Notes under the pieces: generated by a model | Seen by the model: the letters and a program-made list of their open reading frames with translations, nothing else | Database searches by the model: none | Told to the model about the DNA's origin: nothing | Position numbers and translations under genes: made by a program | NCBI GenBank assembly: GCA_023091665.1 | Contig: JALJCQ010000030.1 | Coordinates: 3,226,501 to 3,290,500, forward strand | DNA from: Pythium myriotylum | Lineage: Eukaryota; Oomycota; Peronosporomycetes; Pythiales; Pythiaceae | DNA: 64,000 nucleotides | Direction: 5' to 3' | Part shown: positions 1 through 10,693 of the stretch, in pieces | Numbering within the stretch: the first letter of the stretch is position 1 | Layout of the letters: every line of letters begins with the position of its first letter

Positions 1-911
1 CGCGCCAGCTGCTCGCCGAGGCCAAGGCGCTGCAGAACGGAGATGGCAGCGAGAACGCGAGGAAAGCAAACTCGTCGCTCGTGATCCCGATCAAGAATCG
101 CGGGGACGAAGACGAAGCGGTCGCTGAGAAGCGCGCCAAGTTGTTCAATCTGGACGCCGACAAGAAGAACGCGAACGGACCCACGAGCGTGCCGATTCTC
201 CAGCAGAACGCGGTGCCGGGGCTGGATGAGCTCGCGGACGTGACAGAAAAGTACAGGCATGACGTGTCGTTGCGGCCTGATGAGCTTGATGTCCACAGCG
301 AGGTATACGAATCGGTTCCAGTCGAAGACTTCGGCGCGGCGATGCTGCGAGGCATGGGTTGGAAAGGCACGGTGGACAAAGATGACGATGCAGACGACCC
401 GAAGCCACGCCAAAAATTGCTTGGGCTGGGTGCGACCGCTAAGCCCAAGCTGCCTAGTGACACGGGGAAAAACGGCCACGGAAGTCGGAGTCGGCGAAAC
501 GACGACAAGCCACGTAGCAACGGGCTGAATCAACGAGACGATGGCAGCAAACGGGACAACGGCAACTCGTCGTCTTCTGCAGATAAGCAAGACAAACGCC
601 GACACGACGAAAGACGCGAGGGTCGTGCACGTGATAAGGAGTCGTCGCGAGCGAGAAGCCGTAGCCGCGATCGCGAGCGATCTCATAGATCCAACCGAAA
701 CGATGACAGTCGCCGGAAAGACCGTGACCGGGAGCGAGCACGAGAGAAAGATCGAAGCAAGAGCCGTGAACGCGATCGCAAAACTGAGCGGGACCGCCGA
801 GATGATCGAGGGCGGGATCGAGACCGCAGAGATGACAGGGACAGGGAAAACCGGAAGCGCAGCCGCAGTCGAGACCGTTCAAGCGATCGCAAGAAAAGCA
901 GCCGACGATAG
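1..911 (+). CDS. Spp2/GPKOW-type G-patch splicing factor (5' partial)
   Basis: The frame is open from base 3 with no ATG before the conserved region, so the start lies left of the window and this is the C-terminal part. About 65-100 residues in is the segment YESVPVEDFGAAMLRGMGWK, a close match to the Spp2/MOS2/GPKOW G-patch, which in yeast Spp2 binds and stimulates the DEAH helicase Prp2 during spliceosome activation. The preceding segment (VPGLDELADVTEKYRHDV) also fits the family. The rest is a long Arg/Asp/Ser-rich tail of RS, RD and RE dipeptides to the stop, typical of nuclear splicing proteins. No KOW domain is visible, so Spp2-like is a safer name than GPKOW. Function is inferred from the family; the nuclear location follows from the RS-like tail. 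Confidence 0.85.
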   Translation, partial: RQLLAEAKALQNGDGSENARKANSSLVIPIKNRGDEDEAVAEKRAKLFNLDADKKNANGPTSVPILQQNAVPGLDELADVTEKYRHDVSLRPDELDVHSEVYESVPVEDFGAAMLRGMGWKGTVDKDDDADDPKPRQKLLGLGATAKPKLPSDTGKNGHGSRSRRNDDKPRSNGLNQRDDGSKRDNGNSSSSADKQDKRRHDERREGRARDKESSRARSRSRDRERSHRSNRNDDSRRKDRDRERAREKDRSKSRERDRKTERDRRDDRGRDRDRRDDRDRENRKRSRSRDRSSDRKKSSRR

Positions 912-1086
912 ATAACTTGTTCATACCCCTCACAGAGATAAAGCAAGGCAAAAACAGTTCAGTACACACACATGACGCCAAAGTGGCGTCCCATTGAGAT
1001 ATTACTACTTTTAACTCGTGTCTGATGCAGCAGTGATCAATGACGTGTCGAGTTTGATCGGGAGCGGAGGGATCGTATTGCAGACA

Positions 1087-1705
1087 TCACTTATCCTGGC
1101 CAAGCAAAACCGCGACTATCAGCTTCGCCAAGGTCAGTTCAAATGGAGCGTAATGTACGTACGCCGATGAAAGGGTGAGACAATTGTCGCGGAATCTTAT
1201 CATCACAGCTCTATTTTCACTTGATTTCCCGTTCAGTAAGTTGTTGCGAATAGTGTTAAGCGCGTGGACGTTGTCTTGGAACAGTGCATTGAGTTGATTT
1301 TCGTCGAGAGGCTGCTGGTTGGCCATACTGAGCAGCTACAGTTCCATGCACTTGCGGTCAACGGCCAAACGCCACACAGTGTCTATCCGATCTACCTACT
1401 TCAGCCGTGTGGTCGATTCGCATTCGCTTTGCGCTGTATAGCTCGCGACCTTCTGCCTCGGAGCTATCAAGTGTAATGGCTCTAACTTTGAACGCCACAT
1501 CCCGCACGCATTTGCCTGGGATATTCGCCGCAATCTTGATGTATCGCGTGACGTTGTCGTACGACTCGGCCGGGTAATCTGCGAGCCCTTGGTGGAGTAG
1601 TTGGAGTTCATGGGACGACCATACGGCATGGGCTGTCGAATACAAGACGTTGGGTGATGGTGTATCATTGTGGTCGGCACCTGGCGACGGCAGCGGCGTG
1701 TTCAT
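1087..1705 (-). CDS. Small SANT/Myb-like domain protein, two exons
   Basis: Exons 1705-1400 and 1335-1087 are joined across a 64 nt GT-AG intron (1336-1399) in phase 0, giving 184 residues. The start is the ATG at 1705; the reading frame continues upstream but without another ATG. Residues around 25-75 form a SANT/Myb-like helix-turn-helix (VWSSHELQLLHQGLADYP, then RYIKIAANIP and VRDVAFKVRAI). The second exon carries a conserved helical tail (ENQLNALFQDNVHALNTIRN). The pairing of a SANT-like module reading W..(E)LQ.L..GL..YP with a tail containing N..L..I..N resembles small homeodomain-like proteins of plants. It is probably a DNA- or chromatin-associated protein. The exact role is unknown, and the plant resemblance is from memory, not a search. 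Confidence 0.7.
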
Positions 1706-2108
1706 GGCCGTCCCTGTAGACTGGTGCGTGATTGGGAAACACTGAACAACCGTCCCGTCGCCTCGACCGAGACGGACAAGTCTTGATCCAATGAGAGTGC
1801 GAGGCACGCTGAAAAAGCGACGCTCACGTACTGAGTTACAGCTCTGTGAGCGCCTTCAATGTCCCACAGAGCAACGAGGTCGTGGAGTCCTGGCTGCCGG
1901 AGCCGTTGCTCGCGTCGTTTCGAGTCCTATCTAAACATCAAATATATGAACTACAGAATCTAAGGATATCTATTGGACAACACCTTACCAAATCCCTATT
2001 ACGCGTTCTACCGTGGAAGGTCTCGCCTCAGGATCTTCAACGGTCACCACAAAAAACGAAGAAAGCAAACGCAGGGCCTTGCAAAAGATACACAAACCGA
2101 CAAGGACG
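1706..2108. other. Intergenic, divergent promoter region, possible upstream exon
   Basis: This stretch separates two divergently transcribed genes. A plus-strand frame from about 1846 reads protein-like for some 50 residues (VVESWLPEPLLASFRVL), but it has no ATG of its own in frame and no convincing splice into the next gene could be fixed. It may be a 5' exon of the PA-isochorismatase gene or just transcribed leader. Confidence 0.3.
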
Positions 2109-3688
2109 ATGTTCTGGCCCTTCATTGACATCGACGGAGAGCTCACATATTGCCCGCTGGCCGACTTCGGCACGCAGAACCTGAGGGAGGGCAAGGACAT
2201 TTACGGCAAGGCTGTCGTGGCCCAACCGTTGACCGCGCATTTCCCGCTTCACAATGCCACCCACGTGAGCGGTAAAATTGCTGTGGTGGAGCGTGGCCAG
2301 TGCGACTTTGTGACCAAGATTCTTCACGCCCAGGCCGCCGGTGCGATCGCCGTGCTGGTCGCTAACTCGTCTCGTGAGAACCCCGACGAGGCCTTTGTCA
2401 TGGATGCTGGACGTCGCAGTGAGGAAGAAATCTCAGCCATCCACATCCCAGCTATGATGATCAGCTACAACAAGGCTGTGTATTTGTTTGAGCAGCTGCG
2501 TGAGTGCTTTTTAGATCGGCGCGAGTTATCGATGACCATCAAATTTCTCGGCGCGCAGACCAGCGCTTGTGTGTTGGAGAAGATCGAAGTAGCTGCTAAG
2601 CAGCGCGAACTGCACGCCCTGCAAGCGGCTGCCCAGCAAGAGCGAGAACGGCTGCAACATGAGGCAGCGGAGCTGTTGCGTAGGCGACTCGGGAAAACTT
2701 CGCAGGAAGACAGTGTGACAAGCGTGGGTCCTCCGCCTTCTCCACATCCATCCACACGCTCAGGATCGTCCACGAGCTCTACTCAATCGGCATCCGAACC
2801 AGTGGAGCCCCTAGTCTCCCAGCGACAGAAGGACGCAATTTCTCCGTCCATCAACATACCCGTGTACCTGGGAGACGTGCTCGAGACGCTATCCATCGCT
2901 TCTAGCCTAGAGCGGCTCGAGAATCAAAGTGTCCGCAGCCTCCGCCCACTCCAGGGAATGAACCACTGGTGCCCCATGACAACAGCGCTGCTCATCGTCG
3001 ACTTACAAAACTACTTTGCACTGCAGCAAAACGACAAATGGATGGACCACATCCACGGCAGTCCGGGCAGCGGAGGCCGAGGGTTGGACTTTTACAAGCG
3101 CACCCAGTCCGTGGTCGTGCCCCACACGCAGGATGTGCTGCTCGCATGCCGAGCCTGCGACGGCGTCGAGATCGTGTACACAGTCGTAGAAAGCGCTACA
3201 CGCGATGGTCGAGAGCGCAGCCGCGCACACAAGCACGCCGGTGTCCACGTGCCTAAGGGTGGGTTTGGTGCTCAGGTTCTGTCGAGGGTAACCCCGAGCG
3301 AGGACGACATCGTGATCCCACGCACTGGCGTCAAGTACGTGCAATCCACCATTAGCCATTCCTGGTAACTCCTTTTTGACATTCGTATTGTCTATGTAGC
3401 CTCTTTGAAGCCACGAACGCTGACTATGTGCTCCGGAACCTTGGCATCTCGCACCTCGTGCTCGCTGGGCTTTCGATCATGCGGTCCATTCCTCTCTGTG
3501 TGCAGACGGCACTCGACCGAGGGTACCAGATCACCCTGCTGGAGGATGCAATTGCATGTGGTGACAGCAGCGAACCGCTGGACGAGCTGCTCCACCACTG
3601 CGAGAAGCTGGGCTGCCAGGTTCTCTCGACGAGTGCCTTTGTCCAGGAGCTCCAAGGGTACTCGACGAGTAATAACGACACTTTTTGA
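2109..3688 (+). CDS. PA domain-isochorismatase-like fusion protein
   Basis: Exons 2109-3334 and 3400-3688, with a 65 nt intron using a GTACGT donor and TAG acceptor, give 504 residues. Residues 1-150 are a protease-associated (PA) domain (GKIAVVERGQCDFVTKILHA, then AGAIAVLVANS and IPAMMISY). Residues 158-200 are a Glu/Gln/Arg-rich probable coiled coil, followed by a Ser/Pro linker. Residues 290-500 are an isochorismatase-like hydrolase fold (TALLIVDLQNYF, then LRNLGISHLVLAGL). The triad Asp is present (D298), but the usual Lys is Arg (R405) and the usual nucleophilic Cys aligns with Ser438. It may therefore be a non-canonical hydrolase or a pseudoenzyme. No signal peptide is visible with this start, which is odd for a PA domain and suggests a missed 5' exon. 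The start is the first ATG in frame and is uncertain. Confidence 0.75.
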
Positions 3689-3790
3689 TGTCTAGAAGCG
3701 TAGATATGTCTGTCGAAGGATACTATATATGTAATTTACGAGCAGCTCATCACCCCGGTCCATCTTGAAGTCGGACGGTCTCTCGAGCCC

Positions 3791-5804
3791 ATGGAAGAAG
3801 CCCGCGTCGACCAGCGAAGTGGGCGAGACGTGGAAGAAGAAATCGCGGTTCAGCGTGGCCAGCAGCGGCTATCAGTGATTGCGATGGAGTCTCCAGCGCG
3901 CGAGCTCTCGAACGAGCCGCCGGTCGAGTGCCCCGGCGACGCAGACGACCGAATCGGCGGGTTCGTGTGGAAGTTCCCGTCTGAAGGCAGCAACGACAGC
4001 GTCAGCGACCCGCAGGGACACGTGGCGTACCCTCGCAAGTGCCGCTACTGCCTCAAGGCCTGGGTCTCGAGCTACGTAAACGAACGCCGCCACTGGAAGC
4101 AATGCCGTTCCCACACACCACGAGAATCCAAGACGCGGTCGCTGGGTGTCGCGCGGCGCGTCTGGTGCGAGGTGGACGCCGAGCTCACAGGCGTGCAGTG
4201 GAGAAACGACGTGGATGCTGAGCAGGATGATGTACAGAGCCGTGTCGCGTTCCAGGAGATCGCATCGGTGGCTGTGCTGAGCGGCCCAAGCGAGAGTTTC
4301 GAGATTACGACGGTCTCTGGTCGACGCATTGCGTTTCAATGCCGATCGAGTGACGCCGTCCAACAGAACTCTACGGCGAGAGCGTTGGACGCGACGCAGT
4401 GGAGCGAGTACCTGCACATGTTCAGTCGATTTGCGCGGGGCCAAGCAGAGAAGTCGGCGCCAGAACCCATCCAAGAAGTCGGCGAGAGCGAGAGTGAGAC
4501 TGAGAACGACCCGAATGATGAGCTACTGAACGAGATCAAGCGGCTGTTGGTCGCGAAAGATGCTGATGCACTGGAAGAAATGCTCAGCGACGACGAATTC
4601 GCTGGTATGAAGACGCTGGTTGACTGCAACGGCAACTCGTTGGTCATGCTGGCGATCAAGCTGGACGCAGACGCCCGCACTATAAAGGTGATACTTCGAG
4701 CTGGCGTCGACTGTAACACCAAGAACAACGAGTAATTCCGAATTGTGTAGCTCGCACAGTTCCTCCGTGGCTGACAAGTTTGATGCTTGTAGTGGGGAGT
4801 CGCCGCTGCTCTTGGTAGCCGCGTCTGGCGAAGCCGAGCTCCTGAAGATTCTCCTACGCGCACCAGAAATCCGAGTAAACCAGCGCTATGCAATGGGTGC
4901 CACGGGCTTGCACGCCGCCGCCAACGCCGGCGAAGTCGAGATTTTACGGCTTCTGTGCGACCACGGAGACGTTGTAGCGACTCTTGTGGACGAGAATGGC
5001 TGGTCCGCTCTCCACTACGCGGCGGCGTGTCCGTCTGGCCAGGCGGCGATGCAATTCCTCTGTGAGTTGATCCCCGAGCTCCTCGACTCACAATGTATCC
5101 AGGGCAACACGGCTCTCCACGTCGCCGCCGGCTGCGGCTGCGAGGCCAACGCGAGAGTGCTTCTTCAAACCGCTGCGAACCCTCACATTCGTAACGGTGA
5201 TGGCCACACCGCGTACCACGTTGCTCTACACAACCACCACATCTCGTGCGCGACCACGCTCAACGACTACATGGGGACACCACGAGAGGCCTACGAGCTG
5301 ACCAACGCCAAAGAAGATCACCTCGGCATTGCCGAGAATACCCACCAACTGCATCAAGCATTCTACAACAACAACAACGACGAATACGATAGCTTCGTTT
5401 CAGCCTCGTGGATGGAGTGCGTGACGGAACACCAGATCCCATACTACTACAACTCAGTCACGGGCGAGTCGACGTGGCACAAGCCCGAGGCCCTGGTCAA
5501 GCTCGATTCCCTCCCTCCTCCTCCTCCTCCTCCGCCGCCGCCTACGAAGCCGACCCACGACCTCAATGAGCTGCTCAGCGACGGCCACCACCTCCCGCTG
5601 TGCATGATCCCGCTCGTGAGTGCGCTCGAGTCACTCGACGACCCGGCCGCCGCCACGAAACTCGACTCGCGACGCCGCAAAGACCGCGAACGACGGCGAA
5701 CCAGGATGCTGCGGCAGCGGAACCTCGGCGGAGGACCCTCGGCGCTTCCTCCGCCTCCCCCGGCTCGTCGGTCCTCGCGCGTGCACCACTACGAGGTCCA
5801 GTGA
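3791..5804 (+). CDS. Ankyrin-repeat protein with WW domain
   Basis: Exons 3791-4731 and 4793-5804, joined across a 61 nt intron that falls inside an ankyrin repeat (phase 2), give 650 residues. Around residue 85-115 there is a Cys/His cluster (CRYCLKAWVSS..ERRHWKQC) that looks like a small zinc finger. Residues 240-450 are five or six ankyrin repeats (GESPLLLVAASGEAELLKIL, GATGLHAAANAGEVEILRLL, GWSALHYAAA, GNTALHVAAGCG). Near residue 520-550 is a WW domain (ASWMECVTEHQIPYYYNSVT, then GESTWHKP) with both tryptophans, followed by a run of prolines. The C-terminal tail is Arg-rich, then Pro-rich again. It is probably a cytoplasmic or nuclear scaffold that binds proline motifs through the WW domain. 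The partner is unknown. Confidence 0.85.
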
Positions 5805-5829
5805 CGTCATACCTGGAGTAGTAGTAATC

Positions 5830-5830
<1 letters not shown>

Positions 5831-5866
<36 letters not shown>

Positions 5867-5868
5867 TG
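5831..5868. repeat. (TAG)n / (GTA)n microsatellite
   Basis: A trinucleotide tract of about 12 units with one interruption lies in the short spacer between the ankyrin-WW gene and the GTPase-SH2 gene, probably in UTR sequence. Confidence 0.9.
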
Positions 5869-5955
5869 TTCATTAGCCTGGTCTAGCTCCACCTCGAAGC
5901 TAAAATCCTTCATACTGGTATCTGCTGCCAATCACCCGAGAACTTCGAGCGCACC

Positions 5956-8353
5956 ATGCCGCAGCAGCCAGCGACGACCGGCGGCGCCTACGCGGGCCCT
6001 GGGCGCCCGACGCCGCCGGCTCCTATCTCAGTGGATCGGCCGTCGTCGACTCCGCCGGCTCCGGGCGTCGCGGCGTCGCCCGGCGCGTCCTGGATGCAGA
6101 TGCTCTCGTCGACGTTCCTCGGCGACACGGCCGGCGGGCTCTTCGGTCGGCGGCAGCCGCAGCTCACGGACAGCAGTCCGAGCGCCCGCGCGCGCGCCAA
6201 GAACAAGCTCGGGCTCGACGCGACGCCAACGTTCAAGATCGCGCTCGTCGGCGGCTCCGGCGTGGTGGGTTCTGTCGAGTGGATTTTTGACGGTATCACT
6301 TGTGAGATCTAACATGTGCTTTGAATCGACGCAGGGCAAGACGAGCATCTTGCGGCGGTGGCTGCAGAAGCCGTACTCGTCCAAGTACTCGCCGACGATC
6401 GGCGTCGACGTGGTCTCGGTGCCCTTCCGGTACAAGCAGGAAGAAGTCTTGCTGTCGATCTGGGACGTCTCGAGCATCGAGATCGACAACTCGCAGTCGG
6501 CGCTCCACTCGCTCATCTGCGACGATCTCGACGGCATTTTCTTCGTGTTTAACGTCCACCGCGTGAGCTCGATCGCGGCCGTGGACAAGTGGCGCCACAG
6601 CCTCGCCAAATACATCTCGGCCGTGGAGATCCCGTTCTTCCTGCTGGCCCACAAGGCCGACATGATCCAGAAGCGCATCATGAGCAGCGACGACATTGCG
6701 TCTTACGCCAAGGCTGCCGGATACAGAGACTGGATGTGGACTGTCGGCCGCCCCAACTTTGGAGAGAACGAGAAGAATCCGGCCGTACTCGAGGCGCTTG
6801 AGCGTATGGTCGACGCCGTGTGGAAGGAGCGGGAGCGCAAGCCACGCGTCGTTGCGCGCCCCGTCGGGATCTTCGACGCGCCCAACAAGCCTCCGCTTCC
6901 GATCATTCGTGTGGATGATGACTTGCACAGTGTCTCGGCGTCGCTGCTTCGTCTTCCTACCAAGACGATCACGACGCTGCCTCGAGGAGAGGATCTGCAG
7001 CCGATTGAGGAGCAATTCCCAACGAACCAACGCGCTTCGGACCTAGATGCAGCGAGGGATCTCCACCGGCGGTCGAGTTTCGGAGGCAATTGGGTTCTAG
7101 GCAACGAGAAGGGTATGTATTTGCGCGTGACAGAAGACAGCGTCGTGGCGGACCATGAAGACTCGGAGGAAGAAGACGAAAGCGAGCAGGAAAAGAACGC
7201 CGAAGACGACGATGAGCAAGAAAGCAAAGATGGCGAGGCTACTGATGATGAAGCCGACGAGGAAAAGGTCAAGGTCACCGATAACGCAGAGAGCGACGAC
7301 AAATCACCCGATGAGTCAAGTGAAATGATTGATGACAGCACTCACGAGGCTCCGCCAACAACCAAGGCGCCAACCAGTACGATGAGTGACCATGACGCTT
7401 GGCGATTCTTTGCAGGAAGCATTAGTCGAGCGCGCGCCGAAGAGATTTTGAGGTGGGAGGGGGAATTTCCCGGGATGTTTTTTGCATGTGTTGACTTTTT
7501 TGCGTTGTGGTACAAGTGGACGAGAACAAGGGACGTTCTTGCTGCGTCGAAAAGACGCTCAAACGCTCATCTTGTCTTATGTTGGCCCCGAGCACGTGCA
7601 CCACGCCCTAATCGAGTTCAAGGGGCAGAGGTACTACGTGGGATCGGCCAAGGTGAGTTCTCCAAATCGCACCCCCCCCAATCGTAGAAGTTCACCTGCT
7701 TTTTGTCCCTCAGTCTGCCCAGGCTTCTTTTGCAACCTTGTCTCGCTGCCTACGCAGTGTACGCAAGTATGCGAACCGAGGGCTCATCTTCACGCGCAAC
7801 ACGGACTTTCGTGTGGTCAACAAAGAAGAGATGGCTTTGGAAGAGGATCTCCAGGAGCATACCCAGAAGCTCCAAGTCACTACCCCGACGGCACCATGGC
7901 GCCCTGGAAGTACTAGCTCCACTCCGAAGACCCCGCATAAACGTGGTGCCTCGCCAAAGAAGCCGAGCAAACGCCATGGTCTGTTCGCGGAGCAGGAGCA
8001 TGTCCACGTGCCGCCGAAAGCTCGCATCGATGAAGCATGCTCGTCGTTCTACCAGCAGCTCTCGGAACGTCTCAAAGCCCACGCAGCTCAACAATCGAAG
8101 CGTGACTCGTCGCCTGAAGACGAGAGCGAGGACGAGGAAGACAGCCCTGTTGACGTCTCCAAACTTTTGACTATGGTGAGTGGAATCGAGAAATGCGAAC
8201 TCGTTGGCATTGAGCAGTGACAGCTCCTTCTACGCACAGGTGGACGATGAGCTCAAGCAACTTCAGAGTATGGCAGCGAGCGACGCCGAGTCCCAGTGGC
8301 GGCAGTTCGTCAAAAACATGGAGCTCTGGAACCGCATTGTCGTCAACTTGTAG
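5956..8353 (+). CDS. Degenerate Ras/Rab-like GTPase fused to an SH2 domain
   Basis: Five exons (5956-6264, 6335-7452, 7517-7652, 7714-8175, 8240-8353) with introns of 70, 64, 61 and 64 nt give 712 residues. The first intron splits the P-loop exactly: GGSGV before, GKTS after (residues 99-107). The Ras-like domain covers about residues 90-260 (SPTIGVDVVSVPF, DGIFFVFNVHR). G3 reads WDVSS instead of WDTAG, and G4 reads AHKAD instead of NKxD. An acidic, probably disordered linker follows (about 340-440). Residues 459-550 are an SH2 domain: WRFFAGSISRARAEEIL, GTFLLRR with the phosphotyrosine-binding Arg at 486, LILSYV, and HHALIEFKGQRYYVG. The last part has another acidic stretch. I infer a phosphotyrosine adaptor with a nucleotide-binding module that may not hydrolyse GTP normally. 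Confidence 0.85.
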
Positions 8354-8455
8354 TGGAGCCATTTAGTAGATCGTTACCTTCGTGCAACCCTCATTACGCG
8401 ACCCCGCTCTCTATTCAGGAGCCGTTCATCTTGAAGGGATCCGCTCAAGAGGCCA

Positions 8456-10472
8456 ATGCGAGTCGCGCGTAGCGTCGCGTCACGCCCGCCAACGGCCGCC
8501 TCGCCGCGCAGTATGGAAGCCACGCGACTGCTAGCGGACGAGGCGAACCTCTCGCCCGAGGCCTGGGCGACGCGCGGCGGTCCGGCCCACGCCAAGAGCC
8601 GCACGTCGCCTCGCAAGAGCATTCGCCTCTCGCCCACAAAGCTCACCACCAGTGACCTGCGGCTCGCGGCGGAGGTCGCTGCGTCGCCACGGATGAAAGC
8701 CAAGGAGAGCGATGCACAAGGAGACGATGGCGAGCTCGAAGGACTCGAAATGGGGCGCAAAAAGCTCACCATCCCGCTGAAAAACGGCGAGCGTCGGCCA
8801 AGCGTGACGAGCGGAAAGCGTCGCAGCCTCGCATCGTCATCGGCGGTTGAAGCTGCGGCCTCGTCGGCTGCTTCGTATAGCACAGCAAGGGAGAAGCTCA
8901 CGGTACTGGCGGTGATCGTCCACTTGTGCAAGGGCAACATCGGGCCTGGGGCCATGTCGCTGCCCAGTGGGTTCTCCAAGACGGGCATCTACGCCGCGCC
9001 GATCTACTTCGTGATCGTAGCGCTCGTCTCGACGTACAACATGGACCTGCTGCTTTACTGCAAGCGCGTCGTGAGCCCAAATCGCGCCCTCTCGTTCGGA
9101 GAAGTCGCGGGCAAGATTTTGGGGCCAAAGGGCAAGCTGCTCATCGACGTCTTCCTCGTGGGCACTCAGCTGGGCATCTGCTGCGTGTACTTCACATTCA
9201 TCGCGACAAATATTCACGTCGTGCTACCAGAAGAGTGAGAATAGTTTCGATGGGACTGTCTCTAGCTTGGCTGATGGTGTGACTTGGTACTTAGTATGCA
9301 ACTGGTGATCCACGAACGGCAACTGATCTTTGCGATCTTCCCGGTCATCCTGCTACTTTCGTGGATTAGGAAGCTCCACAGCATCACTCCATACTCCAGC
9401 CTAGGTAACTACTTCCGTTCCTCCTGGATACCGAGATGGAGTTGTGCTCACCCGAGTGCGTTTCTCAGCCAACGTCGCTGTCACTCTCGGCATTAGCATC
9501 GTGTTTTACTACTCAATTGACTACTACAACCACCCAAGAAAGCCGCGCTTGACACCGGTCACAGTCGACTACTCGCAGTTTCCTGAGTTCTACGGTACTG
9601 CTGTGTACAGCTTCGAAGGCATCGGACTCATCTTGCCGATCCAGAACGAGATGCACAACCCGCATTTGTTCCCGCGCGTGTTAGCGTGTTGTATGTTGGC
9701 AATCCTTGTACTCTTTCTCTTCATCGGTGAAGTACCGACCATCGCATTTGGGCGGATCACGAACGGCAGCATGACTGCCGTACTCCACGAGTACTGCGAA
9801 GGCTGGTTGGTCACCATGGCCAACGTTCTTCTAGCTTTTGCGTGCCTTTTGTCGTTCCCGATACAGTTTTACCCGGCTGTGACGGTGCTCGAGAAGGCCA
9901 TGAGCAGGCGTCAACGGGACTCAACGTTGCCTTCCAGTCGATTACGCCACAATGCCGATGACACGTCTCGCCGAGAGTCCATCAAAGCGGTCGAAGCAGC
10001 AGGTAATCGGCGACGAGCCTCCGTGACGACTGAAGGCATGAGCCGAAGCATCGCTCTCTCGGCAGCGGCTAGCTCAATCACTGGAACTCGACGCAGTGTC
10101 GCTTCACCCATATCAACGTCGTCGAACCCAACCGGACTCCCTCGCTGGCTCGAGTCGCTCATGTGCTCCACATCGCAGACCGAGTGCAATCGCACGATCT
10201 TCCGGTCCATGCTGTGCACGGGGCTGATGGTCATTGCCGTCTGCATCCCAGATATCAGTCTCTTGATTAGCCTGTTCGGGGCTGTGGGCTCCAGTATGCT
10301 GGCGATAATTGTGCCACCAATTATGTATCTCAAGCTCGACGACCCAGACAGGCCCCTCTCACGTATCTCGCTAATCGTCCACTGGACAATCATCGTCTTT
10401 GGCGTGCTGGGGATGGTTGCGGGCACATTGCAGGCTCTGAAAGATATCGTCGCAACGTTTCAGTCGCCGTGA
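8456..10472 (+). CDS. Amino acid/auxin permease (AAAP) family transporter
   Basis: Exons 8456-9234, 9295-9404 and 9469-10472 (introns 60 and 64 nt) give 630 residues. The start is the first ATG; a second ATG at 8513 is also possible. The N-terminal 140 residues are hydrophilic and Ser/Arg-rich. The transporter core starts at KLTVLAVIVHLCKGNIGPGA, the typical TM1 of SLC36-like AAAP carriers, followed by about ten further hydrophobic segments, including GTAVYSFEGIGLILPIQNEM, a family hallmark. An insertion of about 90 hydrophilic residues rich in Ser and Arg lies between two late membrane segments. It probably imports amino acids across the plasma or vacuolar membrane, coupled to protons. The substrate cannot be told from sequence. 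Confidence 0.88.
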
Positions 10473-10693
10473 GCAGCCAGCAAGTCTCACGTTAGAGTAT
10501 GATATCAATGAATACATTTTCGCTTCTTTTTAAAATCCGCGTTCGACCTCACCTTCCATCCAGCGAGACCATTGCGGCCAAAGGTACTGGATATGCACCA
10601 TTTACATGGGATCTTGTCTATTCAAACCTGACGAGCTTTATCATCATAGCCGCACCATCACTGCCATCGTGGGGTGGCTAGGTAGGATGCAGT

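Noticed and set aside
454..981. Minus-strand frame of 175 codons with several cysteines
   Set aside because: Antisense to the RS-rich tail of the Spp2-like gene; composition is explained by that tail.
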